Assembly (NCBI GenBank): GCA_022432975.1 | Contig: CM039505.1 | Location: 24,187,825 to 24,251,824, forward strand | From: Begonia masoniana | Taxonomy: Eukaryota; Streptophyta; Magnoliopsida; Cucurbitales; Begoniaceae | DNA: 64,000 nt | Direction of reading: 5' to 3' | Shown: one piece after another, positions 58,642 to 64,000 of the stretch | Position numbering within the stretch: position 1 is the first letter of the stretch | How the letters are laid out: each line of letters begins with the position of its first letter | Program-made: the position numbers and the translations under genes | Notes under the pieces: model-generated | What the model was told of the DNA's origin: nothing | Databases searched by the model: none | What the model saw: the letters and a program-made list of their open reading frames with translations, nothing else

Positions 58642-60090
58642 ATGCCGCCAAAACGTTTAAAAGCTTCTTCAAGTTCAAGCTCTCGAATCGATCACTCGTT
58701 CATCAATTCTGAGGCAAAGAAATATTTCACGGATTTCATGGCAAAAAATAAACCTATTATATGCGAAATCCAGTTTTCCCCCGGTGAGTGTGATGGAGAT
58801 ATTTTAGACATGATTAAGGAACGAAAATGGGAGAATCTAGCTATATTAGGTGGTGATGCGAACGTAAATATCGTTCGTGAATTCTACGCAAATTTGAGAG
58901 TATCCAATTCAAATAGTGCTAGTACGATTGAAGTTCGCAATAAGATCATCGACTTCTCTGCCGAGTTCATAAATGCTAAGTTTGGTTTGGATATCTTATA
59001 TGAAGATGATTATCATACTATGATAGAAGAGGGACCAGACTATGAGATGATTATACAAGAGCTGAGACATCGAGGTTCACAATGGGTTTACTCCATCAAA
59101 AACCGAGCTCAACCATTGCACTTGATACTAAATTGTCTTAACTGTTATGCTCAAGCTTGGTGCAGGTTTATCAGAGGAAACTTAATGCCGACGTCCCAAA
59201 GGACTGAGCTTACCAAAGAGCGGGCGGTACTCCTTTATTGTATTCTCACTGGTCGCTCCATAAATGTCGGGCGAATTATCTATGGTAATATCAGTGCATA
59301 TGGTAAGGGTTCGACCACTGCAGCTCATGTCCACCCCATCCTTATCACGCACTTATGCGCTGCAGAAAATGTCCCTATGAGCTCTGACGATGTATGGATA
59401 CAGTCAATGCTTTACTTGTCATCAAATATTTCAAGAATAGCCAACTGGCCGTACGGTGAAGCTAGAGCAAATGGACTGGGATTCATTGAGGATGATATTC
59501 ATGCTGAAATTCCTCCTCCACTAATGCCATTGCCTCGTATCCGGCGCAAAGATGGTATTATGACTTATGTAGAAGGTAGCATAGCGGAGGCAAAAAGAGT
59601 GCGCGCCGAGACACGTCGAAAACAACGATATGAAAATCAATCAACTATACCTCTCGATCAAGGTGCCTCTACATCATCGGCCGTGCCACCCCGCTCTTTA
59701 TCAACTACTGATGCGGGGCTGAAGTTAGAAAATCTTACCAAAATGTTTGCCGATATGACTGCTCAACAGACCAGCTTTCAGCAAGATATAACACAAAGGT
59801 TAGAAAATATTTCCAATCAACATACTACCTTTGAACAGGATGCAAGACAAAAGCTGAAAAATATTTCCGTTCAGCAAACACGCATCGAAAATTGGTTGAC
59901 GCATATGCAAAATCATTCGGTAGAGCTGACAAACTTCTGTGCACGATATGTGAGATCATTAGATACTCATTATGACAATATGAATGGAGTGACCCTAAAT
60001 TTACCTATCTTTCCGGAGCACCTATTGAGACCATATCGCCCTCCACAAGAGGGTGGGGACAACGATGAGCCCGACGGCGACCAGTCATGA
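58642..60090 (+). CDS. ORF C: intact plant transposon-associated protein (482 aa, PF20167-like)
   Basis: It starts MPPKRLKASSSSSSRIDHSF. A domain over residues about 20-280 contains VREFYANLRVSNSNS, FSAEFINAKFGL and WCRFIRGNLMPTSQ. It goes on with RSINVGRIIYGNIS and THLCAAENVPM. These blocks follow the same order as FYANL, IN-x-L, RHMI-x5-P, FN(I/V)GY and LF-x-VxxP in ORF A and ORF3. After a basic linker (RAETRRKQR) comes a heptad-rich coiled coil (residues about 355-430, repeats of QQTSFQQDITQRLENIS type) and an acidic tail. No stop or frameshift is present, while the neighbouring hAT transposase is dead. It could be an accessory transposon protein or a captured gene. The role is unknown. 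The match is by eye. Confidence 0.82.
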   Translation: MPPKRLKASSSSSSRIDHSFINSEAKKYFTDFMAKNKPIICEIQFSPGECDGDILDMIKERKWENLAILGGDANVNIVREFYANLRVSNSNSASTIEVRNKIIDFSAEFINAKFGLDILYEDDYHTMIEEGPDYEMIIQELRHRGSQWVYSIKNRAQPLHLILNCLNCYAQAWCRFIRGNLMPTSQRTELTKERAVLLYCILTGRSINVGRIIYGNISAYGKGSTTAAHVHPILITHLCAAENVPMSSDDVWIQSMLYLSSNISRIANWPYGEARANGLGFIEDDIHAEIPPPLMPLPRIRRKDGIMTYVEGSIAEAKRVRAETRRKQRYENQSTIPLDQGASTSSAVPPRSLSTTDAGLKLENLTKMFADMTAQQTSFQQDITQRLENISNQHTTFEQDARQKLKNISVQQTRIENWLTHMQNHSVELTNFCARYVRSLDTHYDNMNGVTLNLPIFPEHLLRPYRPPQEGGDNDEPDGDQS

Positions 60091-60242
60091 GCTAGAGTTA
60101 TTTTATTTTTCACCTACATTTTTAGCTTATTTTATGCATTGAATTTGTTGACATATTTATTTTAAATTTAGGTAATTGTAGTATATTTTATGATATATTT
60201 TAGATTTTAGTTATACAATCAGAAATTTTTATTTATATAATT

Positions 60243-60480
60243 GTAAGCTCAGCTCGTTATGCTCGGCTCGTTAAGCTCGTTGGGCCGGCTCGGCTCGGCT
60301 CGTTAGGCTCGTGACTCGTGAGCCGGCTCGAGTTGGAAATTTTTTTGCTCGGCTCGTTAGGCTCGGCAGGCTCGTTAGGCTCGGCAGGCTCGTTAGGCTC
60401 GGCTCGTTTGGCTCGGCAGGCTCGGTGAGCCGAGACTTTCCCGACTCGGCTCGGCTCGACTCGCTCGTTTGACATCTCTA
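60243..60480 (-). repeat. hAT 3' subterminal and terminal repeats
   Basis: About fifteen GGCTCG or CTCGTT words (GGCTCGTTAGGCTCGGCAGG and variants), ending in GCTCGTTTGACATCTCTA, the inverse of the 42308 terminus. Confidence 0.88.
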
Positions 60481-60488
60481 AATCTAAT

Positions 60489-60871
60489 TGCTAAAACTAC
60501 ATATCCTTGTTCATTTAGTAAATATTCTATATTTGCAGGTCCCTTGTAGATTTTCTCCATTTTCAAATTTTGATATTATGCATTGTTATTAAATGAAATA
60601 TAGTAAAATGTGAATGCTACATATAACTATTCCTACCGATGTTTTCAAATCCTTAAATTCTTTCGTGATGATTACTACTACAACAACTGGTTTGCGGCAG
60701 AGGTAGTAGTCTAAGTTCATTCATGGTTATTTTTTTATAATATTTGATCTTCAATATCATATATAATTAAAATAATAATAATTACGTAAATTTAAAAATA
60801 TATTATAAAAACAAGATTAGTTAGTTTTACTTACCTGGACGTCATGTTGACATATACCTCTATTTGCTTGG
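60489..60871 (-). pseudogene. Papain-like protease relic copy C, part 2
   Basis: It continues the sequence interrupted at 42307 and matches copy A at 40240-40560. At its right end the minus strand reads CCAAGCAAATAGAGGTATAT and an exon-end GTCCAGGTAAGT, like the exon-intron border of copy B at 41450-41465. The exon itself falls in the scaffold gap. Confidence 0.65.
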
Positions 60872-60971
60872 NNNNNNNNNNNNNNNNNNNNNNNNNNNNN
60901 NNNNNNNNNNNNNNNNNNNNNNNNNNNNNNNNNNNNNNNNNNNNNNNNNNNNNNNNNNNNNNNNNNNNNNN
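60872..60971. other. Assembly gap (100 N)
   Basis: Conventional gap inside or beside protease copy C. The exon of copy C and the boundary of the next LTR are hidden here. Confidence 0.99.
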
Positions 60972-62621
60972 GTACTCTTTTCCCCAACCTTAGACTTAAT
61001 CCTCATTATCGTTCAGTTTTTGGTCAACTTACTTCGATCAAGTTCACCATCTCATTGTCGTTCAAAGCTTTTGCCTTCAACGTTCATACTATTCAAATGT
61101 TCAGCTCACCATCTCATTGTCTTCAGACTTTTGTTCTTCCATTTTTCTATCAATATCCCATCATTTTCATAATCGCATACAATATATCCTACCAATTTTA
61201 TCATCCAGCGGTCTCTAAACACCACACTAAACCTTTTTCCACCTAGAGAGGGGGGTTACAAACACGCTTGCAACCACCGCACAGACGCCGTGCCTGAGCC
61301 CCATCCCGCGGGACCAGAAACAGACAGATTACATACTTACTAGCTCATACAAAATACAGATTTCGATTAACAGATTACAATTATCAGAATAATAACTTCA
61401 CTTTTCCTAAAACCACGTGCAGACAATTCCCTAAATTTCATGACTTTCAAAACCGTTGATGCAATGACCCAGTTCATATCAGCGAAAGCTAAACAAACAT
61501 TCATATCATCAGACAATATAACAGAACCTATAAACAATTAACCTAACTACCCAACCTAAACACAGTAAACAAGAGAACCCCCTCAAGAGATACCTTGTAC
61601 AATTACGAAGTTGGTGTAGCACTTTTCGGTCACGCAAGTCCACTAGAACTTCCATTGAGCGCGCCGGATATCAATCTCAGTCCACAAGGAGTCGTTACCT
61701 AGAGAAATTCAACCCCAATTGACGTTAATACGAGCTTACAACTCTTAAACTGTCGCAAAACTCATAAATCTTAAATCTTCTTAGCCTATCGATGTTTTCT
61801 ACAATAACGATTTAACGCCCGGAACATCTCGCATTCATATTACGTTATTTCCCGAAAAAACTACGAAAAGTTAACAATTTATAACTTTTTTCGCCAATTG
61901 ATTTTCTCTTCGTCCAAATACCGTCCAATACGTTCAATTTACCTTATCACGGCTTACCTATTAATTACGAAGCTAAATCGCCATTTGTTTAACGGAAAGC
62001 TAATTAAAAACCCTAACCCTAAATCGAACCAAACCTCGAACTAAACGACCGAGACTAAAGCTAATACCGAGTGTTGCCGAGAGGAGAAGAAATTACAGAA
62101 CGGAGGAGAAACCGAGGAGATGAGGTCGGACGTTGGGAACGCGCGGGCCGAGAGAGAAGTCGCAGAGGAGAAGAAACTTTGTTCTCTGGAAAACGATTTT
62201 TTCAGATAATGAAAAATCGTTAAGGCAATTGCATTTATAATGAAATTTTGATTTCTAAACATGACCATTTTTGCCCTTCTCAATTTTATATAAATTAGTT
62301 TCGTCCTCGTTCGTAATCGTCCAACGATTTGGGTGGGCACCAAATTTCTTTATTTCACCGACAGTCCAACATTACTATTTGGATTTTAAAAACGTCCGTC
62401 TCGTAATTTGGACCTCGCCTTGCTATTTTTACGAGACGTCTCTTTCATTAGAAAAGCTATTTACTCGAATATAGTGTTTGATCCTCCGAACAATTTCCGT
62501 AAATCCTTAAATTCTAGTTTCGTTAGATACCGTAATGACGCTTCTTTTTGTGAACACCTGTTTGATATATTTACCAAAAATGCCACGAATAATATATATA
62601 TATAATCAAAGGTCCGTAACA
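60972..62621 (-). mobile_element. Gypsy-type LTR fragment, minus strand
   Basis: Read on the minus strand it starts TGTTACGGACCTTTG at 62621. It carries landmarks of the other long LTRs, notably GCCGTGCCTGAGCCCCATCC near 61289. It is cut by the gap on the left, so no duplication can be tested. The ORFs inside are unsupported. Confidence 0.6.
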
Positions 62622-63618
62622 AACCGAATTCAGACGGGTTTTTGGAGCAACAATTGGTAACGGATCCCATAAGACTCTCCGACAGTTAAAAGTGCCTCGG
62701 CGCGAGTAGAACCAGGTTGGGTACCGACTGGGAAGTCCTCGCCCAAATAGTTTGAGGGGCGATATTGGGCTAACTGATGTGTCAAAAGGGCAGACAAGGA
62801 CAATCAGAAGCAATAGGGAGCCAAGATCCATTGAGACTATAGGATGGACCAAAGACGAAGATCAAGAACGAAGGACAAATAAACAAAGACATACAAATTT
62901 ACATCAAAGACATCCAAAAAATGGAATCATCACCAAACTGTTGACAACGAGGCAATAATATTACAAGTGTTGATGGGAATGAAGCAAGGACTGGAAAGGA
63001 AGCCACAACGAAGTCTCAAAAATAAAGACTCCACATGCGTCACCCAACATGGCACATTAGCCAAGAGTTTTGAAATCTCAAAGTTCTTACAGTGCCCACA
63101 CCATTGGGCTAGGCCCAAATCTGAATTAACTGAGACCACGTTACTAAAACTGAAGTTAGAGGCACCATCCCACTGGCACCACTTTCCAATTTTCTTCCTT
63201 ATTTTGGAAACTTTACTCTTGTCGAATTTGGATATTTTGATTATATTCTAATTATGTTATTACCATATTAGTTTATCCATTTGCTATTTAGGAAGGCTTG
63301 TATAGATGTTAGGGACTTTTGAATGAATTATTTTTATTAAGTTGCTTTGAGGTGCGATGCCTTATTATTCTCTTCTTGAGTTCTTGGACTCGAACTGACT
63401 TCTTCAAGTGTATTATTGAAAAGATCGAACTGATAGCTTAGGTTCAACCAACGAGTTTGGTTCGGGTCAGCTGCTTTTTCTGATAACGTGGTACCATCGC
63501 TATCTACGATTGGGGTCAAGTTCCTTCTTATTATTCTTTCGAATCAATAAAGGAATTATTCCCTTTGAATCGTATTGCTGTGTTGGGTCTAAGATCTCTA
63601 ATACTTTAGGTTATCTCA
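62622..63618 (+). mobile_element. Probable LTR of another retrotransposon (end only defined)
   Basis: A TATA-like TTGTATAG lies near 63299, then leader-like sequence. CTCA at 63618 is followed by TT and a primer-binding-like TGGTATCAAGAGC. The LTR start was not found. No coding domain is visible. The ORFs at 62752 and 62967 have no homology I recognise. Confidence 0.45.
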
Positions 63619-63620
63619 TT

Positions 63621-63633
63621 TGGTATCAAGAGC
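63621..63633 (+). promoter_or_regulatory. Variant primer binding site
   Basis: TGGTATCAAGAGC resembles the initiator-Met site TGGTATCAGAGC with one extra A. It is placed two bases after a CA end. The TTGGTATCAAGAGC phrase is common at this place in some plant gypsy and copia elements. Confidence 0.55.
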
Positions 63634-63728
63634 GAAGGTTCTTCGATCAAAGAAGCTATCTTTTACATTCTTGTTATTCTTATTTTCTTCTCCACAAAAC
63701 CTTTGATGATTCTATTTTTCGTTTAGAT

Positions 63729-63799
63729 CAAAAAAAAAAAATTCGAAAAAAAAAAAAAAAAAAAAAAAATTTCGAAATTCAAAAAAAAAAAAAAAAAAA
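63729..63799 (+). repeat. Poly(A)-rich leader
   Basis: Three A runs (9, 24 and 21 bases) are separated by TTCG and TTTCGAAATTC. The remaining 200 bases to the window end are leader-like, with no recognised domain. Confidence 0.85.
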
Positions 63800-64000
63800 A
63801 AGCTCTGTTTTGTAATAACGAGAAAAACTTCTTTTGTACTGCAACGAGAACGACATTCTTTGCTTGTCTCGACCCTAACATCGAATCCAAGTCGGATTTT
63901 ATTCTGCAGTTTGCCGGGTTTCAAAAAAATTCGTGAGAATACCTCATTATATCGCGCTTCACAACCTGAAACTATTCAAGCTAAGCTCTCAAAACGTTTT

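Larger units (their letters stand above)
42308..60480 (+). mobile_element. hAT DNA transposon with nested copia element
   Basis: Terminal inverted repeats start TAGAGATGTTAAACGAGC at 42308 and TAGAGATGTCAAACGAGC on the minus strand from 60480. The 8-bp duplication AATCTAAT stands at 42300-42307 and 60481-60488. Subterminal regions are dense in CTCG/CGAG words. Inside, in order: a PF20167-like ORF with a frameshift, a GTCGACC repeat array, a BED/hAT transposase cut by a 9.9-kb copia element, inverted and tandem repeats, and an intact 482-aa PF20167-like ORF. Without the copia insert it would be about 8.2 kb, unusually large for an autonomous hAT element because of the two extra ORFs. Confidence 0.92.

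Noticed and set aside
63337..63924. Poly-Phe and poly-Lys ORFs at the right end
   Set aside because: They translate A runs; no conserved domain.

Overview
This is nuclear DNA of a flowering plant, probably a eudicot; the species cannot be named from the sequence. The evidence is a DEAH-box splicing-helicase relic that still has GT-AG introns, Ty3/gypsy and Sirevirus-like Ty1/copia elements primed by initiator-Met tRNA, an 8-bp-duplicating hAT transposon, and long LTRs of plant type. The window is almost wholly repetitive. I find no intact conventional host gene, no tRNA or rRNA gene and no CRISPR array. There are two scaffold gaps of exactly 100 N (4066-4165 and 60872-60971).

Left part (1-21 kb): a broken PRP43/DHX15-like helicase relic (1867-3563) ends in a 47-base poly(A) run. 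It is followed by a decayed Ty3/gypsy element (5163-9821) whose pol frame runs into its own 3' LTR. That LTR is split by a minus-strand, non-coding, LARD-like LTR element (10066-20093, TSD AAGCC). The right-hand LTR of the LARD contains a 2-kb plus-strand gag-protease-RT fragment of a related coding gypsy element in place of about 38 bp.

Middle (21-38 kb): a graveyard of gypsy LTRs. It holds four solo LTRs with matching 5-bp duplications (22029-24489 TAAGG; 24862-27788 AATAT; 28698-29875 TAAAG; 30647-33149 AAGGA), nested in older LTRs and in a minus-strand relic of a Sirevirus-like 3' region. A mosaic of LTR heads in both orientations follows (33.1-37.4 kb).

38.6-42.3 kb and 60.5-60.9 kb: relics of a cystatin-like gene and of papain-like cysteine protease genes, arranged as alternating inverted copies with a captured gypsy RNase H piece.

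42.3-60.5 kb: one hAT transposon (terminal inverted repeats TAGAGATGTYAAACGAGC, TSD AATCTAAT). Its BED/hAT transposase is cut in the C-terminal dimerisation domain by a young 9.9-kb Sirevirus-like copia element (TSD TGTAC). Three large ORFs that look like one plant transposon-associated family (my memory of Pfam PF20167, not searched) lie here: one upstream of the hAT transposase (frameshifted), one downstream of it (intact, 482 aa), and one in the env-like third position of the copia element (intact, 724 aa). A fourth, degenerate copy is at about 30.0-30.6 kb. This sharing between a DNA transposon and retrotransposons, together with element-specific arrays of short CGAT/TCGA-core motifs beside several of these ORFs, is the most interesting signal in the window.

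Right end (61-64 kb): a minus-strand gypsy-type LTR fragment, then the end of another LTR followed by a variant primer binding site and poly(A)-rich leader.
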